Assembly: GCF_014650875.1 (NCBI RefSeq)
Contig: NZ_BMVU01000002.1
Span: 428,734-492,733 of the forward strand
Reading direction: 5' to 3'
DNA length: 64,000 bases
From: Streptomyces minutiscleroticus
GTDB taxonomy: Bacteria > Actinomycetota > Actinomycetes > Streptomycetales > Streptomycetaceae
The notes beneath the pieces are model-generated. The model ran no database searches. It was given only the letters and a program-made list of their open reading frames with translations, and had not been told where the DNA came from. Numbering within the stretch: position 1 is the first letter of the stretch; the number at the start of each line of letters is the position of its first letter. Shown piece by piece: positions 8,182-17,647 of the stretch. The translations under genes and the position numbers were made by a program.

Positions 8182-9384
8182 TCAGGACTCCCGGCGCGTC
8201 AGCAGCCAGGGCTCGACCACGCCCAGGCCGCGGACCGGGCGCTGCCACATCGGCTGGAGGGCGAAACGGTACGTCGGGGGCTCCTCGCCCTCCTTCTCCG
8301 CCGCGGCGGCCTCCTCCGCCGCCTCCGTCTCCGAGACGGGTGCCTCACCGGTGCGGATCAGCTCCTCGGCGAAGGCGCCGTCCACCAGGACCGCGTCGCG
8401 AGGAGCTATGGAGGTGAGCCGGGAGGCCAGGTTCACGGTGGTGCCGAAGACGTCGCCCATGCGGGTCGTCACCGTGCCGAACGCCATGCCGACGCGCAGC
8501 TCCGGCATGGTCTCGTCGTTGGCCATCGTCTCGATGAGGCGCAGGGCGATCTCCGCGGCCACGCCGGCGTCGTCCGCCGCGTACAGCACCTCGTCGCCCA
8601 GGGTCTTGATCAGCCGGCCGCCGTGCGCGGCGACCAGGTCCGCGGCCGTGGTCTCGAAGGCCTCGACGAGCTCGCCGAGTTCCTCCTCCTCCATGCGGCG
8701 GGTCAGCCGGGTGAAGCCGACGAGGTCGGCGAAGCCCACGGCCAGGCGCCGGTCGACCATCTCCTCGTCGTCCCCGGCCTGCACGACGCGGCCGGTCGCG
8801 GCGGCGAGCTGGCGCCGCCACACGTAGACGAGGAACTCCTCCAGCTCCGGCAGCAGCAGCTCGATCAGGGGGTACGTCACCTCGGTGCGCGTCATCCCCG
8901 GCTCGGGCGGCTCGGTGAGGCCCTCCAGGAAGGAGTCGATCTGCCATTCGGCGAGGCGGGCCGTGGTCTGGCCGGTGGAGCGGGCGACCTGGACGGCCAT
9001 GGCCTCGCTGAGCAGCCCGGCCTCGACGAGGCCGGCCAGGCGCCGCAGTGCGAGGACGTCCGCCTCGGTCAGGGCTCTGGCCTGGCCGATGTCGGCGAAG
9101 CCCATCGCCCGCCAGAAGCGGGACGCCAGCTCCATGGAGACACCGGCGCTGCGGGCGGCCTGGAAGGGGGTGTAGCGGCGCTCGGCCCCGAGGATGAGCT
9201 GTTCGAGGCGCAGGGCGAGCGGGTTCTCGCCGGACTGGGCGTCGGGCGCGTCCACCCGGGGGTGCGCCGCCGTCCGCTCGCTCCGCGTGGCCGACGAGTC
9301 GGCGGGGGAACCGGCGGTGCGCCCCGGATCACCCTCGGGGGCGGATCCTGCGCCCGTGCCGGAGCCCGAGTCGTCGACGGTCAC
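8182..9384 (-). CDS. cya: Class III adenylate cyclase
   Basis: 400 aa, cytosolic. Residues ~1-55 are a variable Ser/Ala-rich tail, ~60-200 a helical N-terminal domain, and ~210-340 the cyclase homology domain. The metal-binding Asp residues are Asp220 (VGFADLVGFT) and Asp264 (KTLGDEVLY). The transition-state Asn/Arg pair lies in VNLASRL. cAMP production is therefore likely; in S. coelicolor the equivalent gene affects germination and antibiotic production. The start is GTG at 9384. The C-terminus carries an acidic linker and a short conserved tail (GVVEPWLLTRRES). It is followed downstream by no co-oriented gene. Confidence 0.9.
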   Translation of the reverse strand: MTVDDSGSGTGAGSAPEGDPGRTAGSPADSSATRSERTAAHPRVDAPDAQSGENPLALRLEQLILGAERRYTPFQAARSAGVSMELASRFWRAMGFADIGQARALTEADVLALRRLAGLVEAGLLSEAMAVQVARSTGQTTARLAEWQIDSFLEGLTEPPEPGMTRTEVTYPLIELLLPELEEFLVYVWRRQLAAATGRVVQAGDDEEMVDRRLAVGFADLVGFTRLTRRMEEEELGELVEAFETTAADLVAAHGGRLIKTLGDEVLYAADDAGVAAEIALRLIETMANDETMPELRVGMAFGTVTTRMGDVFGTTVNLASRLTSIAPRDAVLVDGAFAEELIRTGEAPVSETEAAEEAAAAEKEGEEPPTYRFALQPMWQRPVRGLGVVEPWLLTRRES

Positions 9385-9551
9385 GCCTGCTGCCCTTCCG
9401 ATCTGCCACGGTCAGGTATCGACCGGCCTCAACTCTACGGCAGGTGTGCTGTGGCTCACTCCCGAGTCGTCCGGCGCGGCCGCGTCCCGTTCCTCATCAA
9501 CGGCCACGGGTACCCCTTCGGCCACCCGGCTCACGTGTCCCCTCCGCCGCC

Positions 9552-10427
9552 TCACGCGTCCTCCGCGGGCCGCAGGTGCACGATGTCGCCCGCGCCGACC
9601 GGCTCCTGCACGCCCTTCTCCGTGGCGAGCACGAGGCGGCCGTCGCCGTCCACCGCGACCGCCTCGCCGGTGACGGACCGGTCGCCGGGCAGTTCGGCGC
9701 GGACGGTGCGGCCGAGCGTGGCGCAGCCGGCGGCGTACGTCTCCAGCAGTCCCGACTCCCCGGGGTCGCCGCCCGCGGCACGCCAGTCGCCGTACCACTG
9801 CTCCAGGGAGCGCAGGACGGCCCGCAGCAGCGGGTCGCGGTCCGTGGTGGCCGCGCCCGCGAGGGCGAGGGACCCGGCGGTGGGGACGGGCAGTTCGTCC
9901 GCGCGCAGGGTGACGTTGACGCCGATGCCGATCACGACGCCGTCCGCCCCGGCCCGCTCGGCGAGGATGCCGCCCGCCTTGCGCTCCTCGCCGTCCACCG
10001 TGACGAGCAGGTCGTTGGGCCACTTCAGGGCCGTGTCGACGCCCGCGACGCGGGACAGCGCGGTCGCCGTGGCGACGCCGGCGAGCAGCGGCAGCCAGCC
10101 GTACCGCTGCACGGGGACGCCGGTGGGGGTGAGCAGCACGGAGAAGAAGAGGCCGGAGCGGGCGGGCGCCGTCCACCGCCGGTCGAGGCGGCCGCGCCCG
10201 GCGTCCTGCGCCTCGGCGACCAGGACCGCGCCCTCGGCCGCCTCGCCCGCGGCGGCGCGGGCCACGAGGTCGGTGTTGGTCGAGCCGGTGCGGCGCACCA
10301 CCTCGACCTCCCGCCACAGACTGCCGCCGCGCACCAGCGCGCGCCGCAGGGACGCGGCGCTCAGCGGCGGCCGCTCCAGGTCCGACCAGGGTCCGTCATG
10401 GGCGTCTGAATGATCTCGCGGCGTCAT
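9552..10427 (-). CDS. birA: Biotin--[acetyl-CoA-carboxylase] ligase
   Basis: 291 aa. It attaches biotin to the carboxyl-carrier domain of acyl-CoA carboxylases such as AccA2 encoded at 14334-16106. The biotin-binding signature is present as a GRGRL variant (AQDAGRGRLDRRW), with KWPNDLLV and GIGVNV of the catalytic core. A C-terminal BPL_C domain follows. No N-terminal helix-turn-helix is present, so it is a monofunctional ligase, not a repressor. The start ATG 10427 follows AGGGTGG. It diverges from pccB at 10623; the shared 195-bp gap presumably holds both promoters. Confidence 0.93.
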   Translation of the reverse strand: MTPRDHSDAHDGPWSDLERPPLSAASLRRALVRGGSLWREVEVVRRTGSTNTDLVARAAAGEAAEGAVLVAEAQDAGRGRLDRRWTAPARSGLFFSVLLTPTGVPVQRYGWLPLLAGVATATALSRVAGVDTALKWPNDLLVTVDGEERKAGGILAERAGADGVVIGIGVNVTLRADELPVPTAGSLALAGAATTDRDPLLRAVLRSLEQWYGDWRAAGGDPGESGLLETYAAGCATLGRTVRAELPGDRSVTGEAVAVDGDGRLVLATEKGVQEPVGAGDIVHLRPAEDA

Positions 10428-10622
10428 GCAACCCACCCTAGGTGTGGGAAACGCCGCACTGCCGACCGGCGGACGCCCCATTACCCTACGAGTCAGTAGC
10501 AATGAGTCACCAGCCAGGCCGAAAACCGCGACCGCCCTCCCCGGTTCCCCGCCGGGTTCACGGGCACGAACCCCCGTACGCCCCTTCACGTCCCCTTTGA
10601 GCAGGTAGGGAGCCGCATCCCG

Positions 10623-12227
10623 ATGTCCGAGCAGGAACAGCCGCAACAGGCCGACATCCACACCACCGCGGGAAAGATCGCGGATCTGCGGCGGCGCATC
10701 GGGGAGGCGACGCACGCCGGCTCCCAGCGCGCCGTGGAGAAGCAGCACGCCAAGGGGAAGCTGACGGCCCGTGAGCGCATCGGGCTGCTGCTGGACGAGG
10801 GCTCCTTCGTGGAGCTGGACGAGTTCGCGCGGCACCGCTCGACCGACTTCGGCCTGGAGAGCAACCGCCCGTACGGCGACGGCGTCGTCACCGGCTACGG
10901 CACGGTCGACGGCCGCCCCGTGGCCGTCTTCTCGCAGGACTTCACCGTCTTCGGCGGCGCCCTCGGCGAGGTCTTCGGCCAGAAGATCATGAAGGTGATG
11001 GACTTCGCGCTGAAGACCGGCTGCCCGGTCGTCGGCATCAACGACTCCGGTGGCGCCCGCATCCAGGAGGGCGTGGCCTCGCTCGGCATGTACGGCGAGA
11101 TCTTCCGCCGCAACACCCACGCCTCCGGTGTGATCCCGCAGATCAGCCTGGTCGTCGGCCCGTGCGCGGGCGGCGCGGTCTACTCCCCGGCGATCACCGA
11201 CTTCACGGTGATGGTCGACCGGACCTCGCACATGTTCATCACCGGGCCCGACGTCATCAAGACCGTCACCGGCGAGGACGTCGGCTTCGAGGAGCTGGGC
11301 GGGGCCCGCACCCACAACACCGCCTCGGGCGTGGCCCACCACATGGCGGGCGACGAGAAGGACGCCGTCGAGTACGTCAAGCAGCTCCTGTCGTACCTGC
11401 CCTCGAACAACCTCAGCGAGCCGCCCGTCTTCCCCGAGGAGGCGGACCTGGCGCTCACGGACGAGGACCGCGAGCTGGACACGCTGATCCCGGACAGCGC
11501 GAACCAGCCGTACGACATGCACACGGTGATCGAGCACGTCCTGGACGACGCCGAGTTCTTCGAGACGCAGGCCCTGTTCGCGCCGAACATCCTCACCGGC
11601 TTCGGCCGCGTCGAGGGCCACCCGGTGGGCATCGTGGCCAACCAGCCGCTCCAGCTCGCCGGCTGCCTGGACATCGACGCCTCCGAGAAGGCCGCGCGCT
11701 TCGTGCGCACCTGCGACGCCTTCAACGTGCCCGTGCTCACCTTCGTCGACGTCCCCGGCTTCCTGCCCGGCGTCGGCCAGGAGCACGAGGGCATCATCCG
11801 CCGCGGCGCCAAGCTCATCTACGCGTACGCGGAGGCGACGGTCCCGCTGATCACCGTCATCACCCGCAAGGCGTTCGGCGGCGCCTACGACGTCATGGGC
11901 TCCAAGCACCTGGGCGCGGACCTGAACCTGGCCTGGCCGACCGCGCAGATCGCGGTGATGGGCGCGCAGGGCGCGGTGAACATCCTGCACCGCCGCACGA
12001 TCGCCGAGGCCGAGGCGAACGGCGAGGACGTCGAGGCGGTCAGGGCCCGGCTCGTCCAGGAGTACGAGGACACGCTCCTCAACCCCTACGCGGCGGCCGA
12101 GCGCGGCTACGTCGACGCGGTGGTCCTGCCCTCCGACACCCGGGCCCACGTGGTCCGCGGCCTGCGCCAGCTGCGCACCAAGCGGGAGAACCTGCCCCCG
12201 AAGAAGCACGGCAACATCCCCCTCTAG
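10623..12227 (+). CDS. pccB: Propionyl-CoA carboxylase beta (carboxyltransferase) subunit
   Basis: 534 aa. It transfers carboxyl from biotin on the alpha subunit to propionyl-CoA, giving methylmalonyl-CoA for polyketides and central metabolism. Crotonase-like N- and C-halves are both complete. Asp423 in [11 protein letters not shown] matches the residue known (Asp422 in S. coelicolor PccB) to set propionyl-CoA preference; acetyl-CoA-preferring paralogues carry Ile/Cys there. GGAG-like sequence lies in TAGGGAGCCGCATCCCG before the ATG. pccE follows after 14 nt, and accA2 for the alpha subunit lies 2 kb downstream. Confidence 0.96.
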   Translation: MSEQEQPQQADIHTTAGKIADLRRRIGEATHAGSQRAVEKQHAKGKLTARERIGLLLDEGSFVELDEFARHRSTDFGLESNRPYGDGVVTGYGTVDGRPVAVFSQDFTVFGGALGEVFGQKIMKVMDFALKTGCPVVGINDSGGARIQEGVASLGMYGEIFRRNTHASGVIPQISLVVGPCAGGAVYSPAITDFTVMVDRTSHMFITGPDVIKTVTGEDVGFEELGGARTHNTASGVAHHMAGDEKDAVEYVKQLLSYLPSNNLSEPPVFPEEADLALTDEDRELDTLIPDSANQPYDMHTVIEHVLDDAEFFETQALFAPNILTGFGRVEGHPVGIVANQPLQLAGCLDIDASEKAARFVRTCDAFNVPVLTFVDVPGFLPGVGQEHEGIIRRGAKLIYAYAEATVPLITVITRKAFGGAYDVMGSKHLGADLNLAWPTAQIAVMGAQGAVNILHRRTIAEAEANGEDVEAVRARLVQEYEDTLLNPYAAAERGYVDAVVLPSDTRAHVVRGLRQLRTKRENLPPKKHGNIPL

Positions 12228-12241
12228 CCCTGGGAGCGGAC

Positions 12242-12460
12242 ATGACGATCAAGGTCGTACGGGGCAATCCGACCCCGGAGGAGCTGGCCGCCGCCCTGGC
12301 GGTGGTCAGGGCGCGCGCCGCGGCGGCGGAGGCGTCCGCCCCGTCCGGCGCGCCCGAGGAGCCGCGCGCGGACGCCTGGGCCGACCCCGCGCGGGTGGCC
12401 CGCGGCCGGCTGCCCGTCCCGGGCCCGCGCGCGTGGGGCCGCACGTACTGGCCCGCCTGA
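12242..12460 (+). CDS. pccE: Acyl-CoA carboxylase epsilon subunit
   Basis: 72 aa. It starts MTIKVVRGNPTPEELAAALA, the signature of the small epsilon subunits that stabilise and activate actinobacterial acyl-CoA carboxylases. It ends with the conserved short motif W(G)RTYWPA. GGGAG precedes the ATG, and 14 nt separate it from the pccB stop, so the two are co-transcribed. The low-complexity Ala/Glu middle is usual for the family. Confidence 0.93.
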   Translation: MTIKVVRGNPTPEELAAALAVVRARAAAAEASAPSGAPEEPRADAWADPARVARGRLPVPGPRAWGRTYWPA

Positions 12461-12512
12461 CCCCGGTTCCGGCGGGCCGGCCCGGACGCCCGGGACGGTC
12501 CGCCGGAGGAGT

Positions 12513-12528
12513 TGAGTACGCGTACTCA
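12513..12528. promoter_or_regulatory. 16-bp perfect palindrome upstream of the small membrane protein
   Basis: TGAGTACGCGTACTCA, a perfect palindrome with no spacer, 35 bp upstream of the ATG at 12564. It has the size and position of a dimeric repressor or activator site. The regulator is not identifiable from the window. Confidence 0.5.
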
Positions 12529-12563
12529 GGCGCCCGGAGCTGCGGGGACGCACGATCGGTTGC

Positions 12564-12692
12564 ATGCTGTGGTCCGACCCCGAGAACGAACCCCCGAAGG
12601 AACTGCGCGACATGCAGGACATGCTGCGCCGCCTCGGTGTTCTCGTGGCCCTGGCCATGGTGCTCGTGATGATCGTGATCGGCACCCGGTGA
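12564..12692 (+). CDS. Small single-pass membrane protein, 42 aa
   Basis: It encodes [20 protein letters not shown] followed by LRRLG and a hydrophobic C-terminal helix ending IGTR. The N-half is charged and amphipathic; the C-half (about 18 residues of Val/Leu/Ala/Met/Ile) is one membrane segment. Codon use has the usual G/C third position. It lies 23 nt before maf and behind the 16-bp palindrome. I believe close relatives occur at this place in other Streptomyces; the function is unknown. Confidence 0.65.
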   Translation: MLWSDPENEPPKELRDMQDMLRRLGVLVALAMVLVMIVIGTR

Positions 12693-12714
12693 GCGGCGCC
12701 GATACGCTGACCGC

Positions 12715-13329
12715 ATGACCGATCAGCGCCGCAGACTCGTGCTCGCCTCGCAGTCCCCCGCCCGCCTCGGACTGCTCCGCCAGGCCGGCCTCGCCCCCGA
12801 GGTGATCGTGAGCGGGTTCGACGAGGACGCCGTGACCGCCCCCACCCCGGCCGAGCTGGCGCTCGCGCTGGCCGAGGCGAAGGCGTCCGTCGTCGCGGCC
12901 CGGCCCGAGGCCGCGGGCGCCCTGGTGGTCGGCTGCGACTCCGTCCTCGACCTGGACGGGCAGGCGCTCGGCAAACCCGCGGACGCCGAGGAGGCCACGG
13001 CGCGCTGGAAGGCGATGCGCGGCCGCGCGGGCACGCTGCAGACCGGGCACTGCGTGTACGACACGACGGCCGGGCGCTTCGTCTCGGCGGTCGGCTCCAC
13101 CGTGGTCCGCTTCGGCGAGCCGACCGACGAGGAGATCGCCGCCTACGTCGCCTCGGGCGAGCCCCTCCACGTCGCGGGCGCGTTCACCCTGGACGGCCGC
13201 TCCGCCCCGTTCGTCGACGGCATCGACGGCGACTCGGGCAACGTCATCGGCCTCTCGCTGCCGCTGCTGCGCCGCCTGCTCGCGGATCTGGGCGTCGGCA
13301 TCACGGAGTTGTGGGCGCCCCGGGACTGA
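12715..13329 (+). CDS. maf: Maf-family nucleoside triphosphate pyrophosphatase
   Basis: 204 aa. Maf proteins hydrolyse non-canonical or pyrimidine NTPs to NMP and PPi as house-cleaning enzymes. The family hallmarks are visible: N-terminal [38 protein letters not shown], and [16 protein letters not shown]. The ATG at 12715 has no ribosome site, but TACGCT (12703-12708) ends 6 bp upstream, so the mRNA may be leaderless. It sits between the carboxylase beta/epsilon genes and accA2. Confidence 0.93.
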   Translation: MTDQRRRLVLASQSPARLGLLRQAGLAPEVIVSGFDEDAVTAPTPAELALALAEAKASVVAARPEAAGALVVGCDSVLDLDGQALGKPADAEEATARWKAMRGRAGTLQTGHCVYDTTAGRFVSAVGSTVVRFGEPTDEEIAAYVASGEPLHVAGAFTLDGRSAPFVDGIDGDSGNVIGLSLPLLRRLLADLGVGITELWAPRD

Positions 13330-13460
13330 GCCGGCGCCGGAACCGGGCCCGCCGCCGCGCGCCCGGGCGGGACCGGGGCCGCCGCGCGCCCGGCCCGCGT
13401 CCCCGGACCCCCGCCGAGCACGCGGCACCCCGGTAGGCCGTAGGGGCTCCGGTAGGGGCT

Positions 13461-13988
13461 CTAGGGGGCCGCAGGGGCGGGCGGCCGTGCCGGACCGCCG
13501 CTGCCGCCCTCCTTGCCTCCGCTGCCGGCCTCCGTGCCGCCGGGCCCCGGCTCCGCGCCACCGGGCCCCGTGGCGGCTCCGGCGCCCTCGCGGCGGTCGT
13601 AGCCCAGCAGCAGGAGGAGCAGCATCCCCAGCACGACCATCATGAACGCGAACGCGCCCCAGCCCACCAGGCCCACGCAGAACGCGCCGAGCAGGGCGTG
13701 CACCACCGCGGCGCTGATCAGCAGGATGCGGCCGACGCCCGCCGGGGGCCGGTCGCGCTGGGCGACGCGCAGGGCCACGACCGCGCAGAACGCGAAGTAC
13801 AGACCGAAGACGATCCCCGCGGCCTTCGACGAGACGGACATCGCGTGCGGGTCGAGGCCCGCGAGGGACATGTCCTGCCGGTCGACGACGACCCCCAGGA
13901 GCCAGTTGAGCAGGGCGACCCCGACCCCCTCCAGGAGGAGCACGATCGCCGCCGCCCACGCCACCGGTCTGCGTACCACCGGTCCCAC
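13461..13988 (-). CDS. Four-helix membrane protein
   Basis: 175 aa. Four hydrophobic segments can be seen at roughly residues 8-35, 53-75, 86-107 and 108-128. A Gly/Pro/Glu-rich disordered cytoplasmic tail runs to residue 175. No known enzymatic motif. The ATG at 13988 gives MGPVVRRPVAW. It is transcribed against the flanking maf and accA2 genes. Conserved hypothetical in Streptomyces by gene position (recalled); role unknown. Confidence 0.75.
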   Translation of the reverse strand: MGPVVRRPVAWAAAIVLLLEGVGVALLNWLLGVVVDRQDMSLAGLDPHAMSVSSKAAGIVFGLYFAFCAVVALRVAQRDRPPAGVGRILLISAAVVHALLGAFCVGLVGWGAFAFMMVVLGMLLLLLLGYDRREGAGAATGPGGAEPGPGGTEAGSGGKEGGSGGPARPPAPAAP

Positions 13989-14333
13989 CCACCTTCGGCC
14001 GTGTTACCCCAAGTACGTTCGAGACATCGTGAACGCTACTAACGGGTAAACCCCGGGACAAGGGACCCGGCGGGGGCAAAGAATCATTGGGCCATTCGTA
14101 GGGACTCCACAAAGAAACCGGGTGGGCCGCAGCACGCTCTCACAGAGACCTTGAGCACACCGGAGGACTAGGGTTCTCCCCAGGACCCCTGCGTACCCTG
14201 GTGCGACAAGGGATTTCGCGGTCGAGCGGGCCTCGAATCACGCTCCGTGTGGGCAAGCTCACCATTGAGGACGGGTCGAAACGTCGTGTCGGCCCTCCCT
14301 AAACTCAGCTTGTTTCAAGGAGAGGGAGCCAAC
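13989..14333. other. 345-bp divergent intergenic region before accA2
   Basis: It must carry promoters for the membrane protein (minus) and accA2 (plus). A TAAACT box (14300-14305) lies 29 bp before the GTG of accA2, and AAGGAGAGGGAG (14318 onward) is its ribosome site. Elsewhere the region is less GC-rich than the genes, and no ORF or clear stem-loop is supported. Confidence 0.4.
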
Positions 14334-16106
14334 GTGCGCAAGGTGCTGATCGCCAACCGCGGTGAGATCGCTGTCCGTGTCGCCCGGGCGTGCCGGGACG
14401 CCGGGATCGCGAGCGTTGCCGTGTACGCCGACCCGGACCGGGACGCCCTGCACGTCCGTGCGGCGGACGAGGCGTTCGCACTGGGCGGGGACACCCCGGC
14501 CACCAGTTACCTGGACATCGCCAAGGTGCTCCAGGCGGCGAAGGACTCCGGGGCGGACGCGGTCCACCCCGGCTACGGCTTCCTCTCGGAGAACGCCGAG
14601 TTCGCGCAGGCGGTGCTGGACGCGGGCCTGATCTGGATCGGCCCGCCGCCGGCCGCGATCCGCGACCTGGGCGACAAGGTGGCCGCCCGGCACATCGCGC
14701 AGCGCGCGGGCGCCCCGCTGGTCGCGGGCACGCCGGACCCGGTCTCGGGCGCGGAGGAGGTCGTCGCCTTCGCGAAGGAGCACGGCCTGCCGATCGCCAT
14801 CAAGGCCGCCTTCGGCGGCGGCGGCCGCGGCCTGAAGGTCGCCCGCACCCTCGAAGAGGTCCCCGAGCTGTACGACTCGGCCGTGCGCGAGGCGGTGGCC
14901 GCCTTCGGCCGCGGCGAGTGCTTCGTCGAGCGCTACCTGGACAAGCCGCGGCACGTGGAGACCCAGTGCCTGGCCGACACCCACGGCAACGTGGTGGTCG
15001 TCTCCACCCGCGACTGCTCCCTGCAGCGCCGCCACCAGAAGCTGGTGGAGGAGGCCCCGGCGCCGTTCCTGTCCGAGGCCCAGCTGGAGCAGCTCTACTC
15101 GTCCTCCAAGGCGATCCTGAAGGAGGCCGGCTACGTCGGCGCCGGCACGGTGGAGTTCCTCGTCGGCGCGGACGGCACGATCTCCTTCCTGGAGGTCAAC
15201 ACCCGGCTGCAGGTGGAGCACCCGGTCACCGAGGAGGTCTCCGGCATCGACCTGGTGCGGGAGATGTTCCGCATCGCCGACGGCGAGGAGCTGGGCTACG
15301 ACGACCCGCCGCTGCGCGGCCACTCCTTCGAGTTCCGCATCAACGGCGAGGACCCGGGCCGTAACTTCCTGCCCGCCCCCGGCACGGTCACCCGCTTCGA
15401 GGCGCCCTCGGGTCCGGGCGTGCGCCTGGACGCGGGCGTGGAGTCCGGCTCGGTCATCGGCCCGGCCTGGGACTCGCTGCTGGCCAAGCTGATCGTCACC
15501 GGCGCCACCCGCGAGCAGGCGCTGCAGCGCGCCTCGCGGGCCCTCGAGGAGTTCCGGGTCGAGGGCATGGCCACCGCCATCCCCTTCCACCGCACGGTGG
15601 TCAAGGACCCGGCGTTCGCGCCCGAGCTGACCGGCTCGACGGACCCGTTCACGGTGCACACCCGGTGGATCGAGACCGAGTTCGTCAACGACATCAAGCC
15701 CTTCGCCGCCCCCGCCGAGGGCGAGGCCGAGGAGGACGTCACCCGCGAGACGGTCGTCGTCGAGGTCGGCGGCAAGCGCCTGGAGGTCTCCCTGCCCGCC
15801 TCGCTGGGCATGTCCCTGGCCCGCACCGGCCTCGCGGCGGGCGCCAAGCCCAAGCGGCGCGCGGCGAAGAAGTCCGGCCCCGCGGCCTCCGGCGACACCC
15901 TCGCCTCCCCGATGCAGGGCACGATCGTCAAGGTCGCCGTCGAGGAGGGCCAGGAGGTGAAGGAGGGCGACCTGATCGTCGTCCTGGAGGCCATGAAGAT
16001 GGAGCAGCCGCTCAACGCCCACCGCGCGGGCACCGTCAAGGGCCTGGCCGCCGAGGTCGGCGCCTCCATCACCTCCGGCGCCCCGATCTGCGAGATCAAG
16101 GACTGA
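14334..16106 (+). CDS. accA2: Acetyl/propionyl-CoA carboxylase alpha subunit (biotin carboxylase-BCCP)
   Basis: 590 aa. The biotin carboxylase half (1-450) contains the ATP-grasp glycine loop [11 protein letters not shown], the catalytic HQKLVEEAP segment and [14 protein letters not shown]. The biotinyl carrier domain forms the C-terminus, with Lys555 in EAMKMEQPL as the biotin site. An Ala/Lys-rich linker ([16 protein letters not shown]) joins them. GTG 14334 is chosen because of the strong AAGGAGAGGGAG and because [14 protein letters not shown] is the family N-terminus; an in-frame codon at 14247 would add an unrelated leader. It should serve as the shared alpha subunit for PccB. Confidence 0.96.
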   Translation: MRKVLIANRGEIAVRVARACRDAGIASVAVYADPDRDALHVRAADEAFALGGDTPATSYLDIAKVLQAAKDSGADAVHPGYGFLSENAEFAQAVLDAGLIWIGPPPAAIRDLGDKVAARHIAQRAGAPLVAGTPDPVSGAEEVVAFAKEHGLPIAIKAAFGGGGRGLKVARTLEEVPELYDSAVREAVAAFGRGECFVERYLDKPRHVETQCLADTHGNVVVVSTRDCSLQRRHQKLVEEAPAPFLSEAQLEQLYSSSKAILKEAGYVGAGTVEFLVGADGTISFLEVNTRLQVEHPVTEEVSGIDLVREMFRIADGEELGYDDPPLRGHSFEFRINGEDPGRNFLPAPGTVTRFEAPSGPGVRLDAGVESGSVIGPAWDSLLAKLIVTGATREQALQRASRALEEFRVEGMATAIPFHRTVVKDPAFAPELTGSTDPFTVHTRWIETEFVNDIKPFAAPAEGEAEEDVTRETVVVEVGGKRLEVSLPASLGMSLARTGLAAGAKPKRRAAKKSGPAASGDTLASPMQGTIVKVAVEEGQEVKEGDLIVVLEAMKMEQPLNAHRAGTVKGLAAEVGASITSGAPICEIKD

Positions 16107-16136
16107 CCGCGGCCCACGCCGTTCGGAGCGGTTCAC

Positions 16137-16168
16137 CGACGGCCCCCGGCACCCGCCGGGGGCCGTCG
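16137..16168 (+). terminator. accA2 terminator
   Basis: Perfect 13-bp stem (16137-16149 with 16156-16168) and a 6-nt loop, 31 nt after the accA2 stop. Confidence 0.8.
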
Positions 16169-16306
16169 GCGTGCCCGCCGCGCCCCGCACAGCCGCTCAC
16201 CGGCCCTGGTCCCCCGCTCCTCTGGAACCGGGCGAGGACACCGACGCCCGCCGCGCACCGGGTGCGGGCGGGCGCGTCGGAGGCTCTCCGTTCCCTCGTG
16301 GCGGCC

Positions 16307-16499
16307 AGTGCCGTGACCGGAAAGGTCTGCCGTGGGCTCGCGGCGTCCGGTGCGGTGCGTCGCAAGGCGGAGGACCACCCTCGTAGCGGGCGTACCCGGG
16401 TGGCTCCGGCAGCGCGGCGTGGGGTCCCCCTGCTCGAAGAGCCAGGGGGAGTGCCGCGCCGGACGCCGCGAGCCGGTGGACCCTTCCGGTCACGGCACT
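16307..16499. mobile_element. MITE-like element, 193 bp with ~45-bp inverted ends
   Basis: Both ends begin AGTGCCGTGACCGGAA and remain similar for about 45 bp when the right end is reverse-complemented (common core GGCTCGCGGCGTCCGG). The interior has a hairpin, CCCCCTGCTCGAAGAGCCAGGGGG, of a type common in Streptomyces intergenic repeats. No ORF with coding character is inside, so it is a non-autonomous element. GCGGC occurs at both outer flanks (16301-16305, 16501-16505), a possible 5-bp target duplication. Its right end meets the stop codon of the DeoR gene. Confidence 0.65.
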
Positions 16500-17466
16500 A
16501 GCGGCGCCGCAGGTCGGCCACGCGGGCCCGCTCCCGCTCGTTCTGCTGCTGCTCGCCCAGCACCGAGGCGGCGCTGCGCAGCTGCGGTCCGCCGGCCGGC
16601 ATCTGGCCCCGGCGCGGACCGGGCAGCGGCACGTCCCGGCGCGGCTGCTGCCGTCCCGCCGGGGCCGCGTCGCCGCCGCCCGCCGAGGACCCGGCCACCG
16701 CGATCTGCACACCCTGATCGGCCAGGGCCTGCAGCTCGGTGGCGGCGCGGTCGTCGTGGGCCGGGGGCTCGTCGGTCACCAGCCGGGTGATGACGTCCGT
16801 GGGCACCGTCTGGAACATGGTGTCCGTGCCGAGCTTGGTGTGGTCGGCGAGCACGACCACCTCGGCGGCCGCCTGCACGAGCGCCCGGTCGACGCTGGCC
16901 GACAGCATGTTGGAGGTGGACAGGCCGCGCTCGGCGGTCAGCCCGCTGCCGGACAGGAAGGCCCGGGAGACCCGCAGCCCCTGGAGCGACTGCTCGGCAC
17001 CGCTGCCCACCAGGGCGTAGTTGGAACCGCGCAGGGTGCCGCCGGTCATCACGACCTCCACGCGGTTGGCATGGGCCAGCGCCTGGGCCACCAGGAGGGA
17101 GTTGGTGACGACGGTCAGCCCGGGCACCCGCGCGAGCCGGCGCGCCAGCTCTTGCGTCGTGGTGCCCGCACCCACCACGATGGCCTCGCCCTCTTCGACG
17201 AAGCTCGCGGCGAGGTCGGCGATGGCCGTCTTCTCGGCGGTCGCGAGATGTGACTTCTGCGGAAAGCCGGACTCCCGCGTGAACCCGCCCGGCAGTACCG
17301 CACCGCCGTGCCGGCGGTCGAGGAGTCCTTCTGCCTCCAGTGCGCGCACGTCCCGCCGTACGGTCACTTCGGAGGTCTGGACGACGCGGGCGAGCTCACG
17401 GAGCGACACGGCACCGTTCGCTCGCACCATTTCGAGGATCAATTGGCGACGTTCTGCAGCGAACAC
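16498..17466 (-). CDS. DeoR/GlpR-family transcriptional regulator
   Basis: 322 aa. N-terminal DeoR helix-turn-helix: ERRQLILEMVRANGAVSLRE, then TSEVTVRRDVRALEAEGLL (~31-50). Residues ~75-240 are the DeoR sugar-phosphate sensor (VGAGTTTQELARRL, TNSLLVAQAL, SRAFLSGSGL). Members sense phosphorylated sugars and repress nearby catabolic genes. The C-terminal ~70 residues (GGGDAAPAGRQQ...) are low-complexity and atypical. The stop TAG is formed at the junction with the MITE-like element: T in the flank, AG the first two bases of the element. GTG start 17466; TACTGT 7 bp upstream suggests a leaderless mRNA. No CTACGCGCGTAG box is in its own promoter. Confidence 0.87.
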   Translation of the reverse strand: MFAAERRQLILEMVRANGAVSLRELARVVQTSEVTVRRDVRALEAEGLLDRRHGGAVLPGGFTRESGFPQKSHLATAEKTAIADLAASFVEEGEAIVVGAGTTTQELARRLARVPGLTVVTNSLLVAQALAHANRVEVVMTGGTLRGSNYALVGSGAEQSLQGLRVSRAFLSGSGLTAERGLSTSNMLSASVDRALVQAAAEVVVLADHTKLGTDTMFQTVPTDVITRLVTDEPPAHDDRAATELQALADQGVQIAVAGSSAGGGDAAPAGRQQPRRDVPLPGPRRGQMPAGGPQLRSAASVLGEQQQNERERARVADLRRR

Positions 17467-17647
17467 GAAACTGACAGTAACGCCAACGACCGGATGCTTT
17501 CAGCAGTTTGCGCCGAATAACAGAAGTTGTTCGCACAGAAGCATGGGAAGTGGTATACGCCCCTACCCCACGGGTAGGCCTTACGGTTGACCGGCCGCTT
17601 CCCGGTGACCGAGAGTCGCCGGTCCCCCGGGGGCACCGGCGCTCCCG

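Noticed and set aside
6268..8248. Long open frames opposite the repeat-rich membrane protein (605 and 509 codons)
   Set aside because: Composition is Arg/Pro/Gly shadow sequence of a G/C-third-position gene; the plus-strand gene has the ribosome site and membrane segment.
9552..12209. 885-codon minus frame that spans pccB and birA
   Set aside because: Only its C-terminal 291 codons (birA) are real; the rest is the antisense of pccB.
16498..17466. The DeoR regulator as the repressor that binds CTACGCGCGTAG
   Set aside because: Proximity to pnp/deoC makes it tempting, but no copy of the site lies in its own promoter and the site shape suits LacI-type proteins better; left open.
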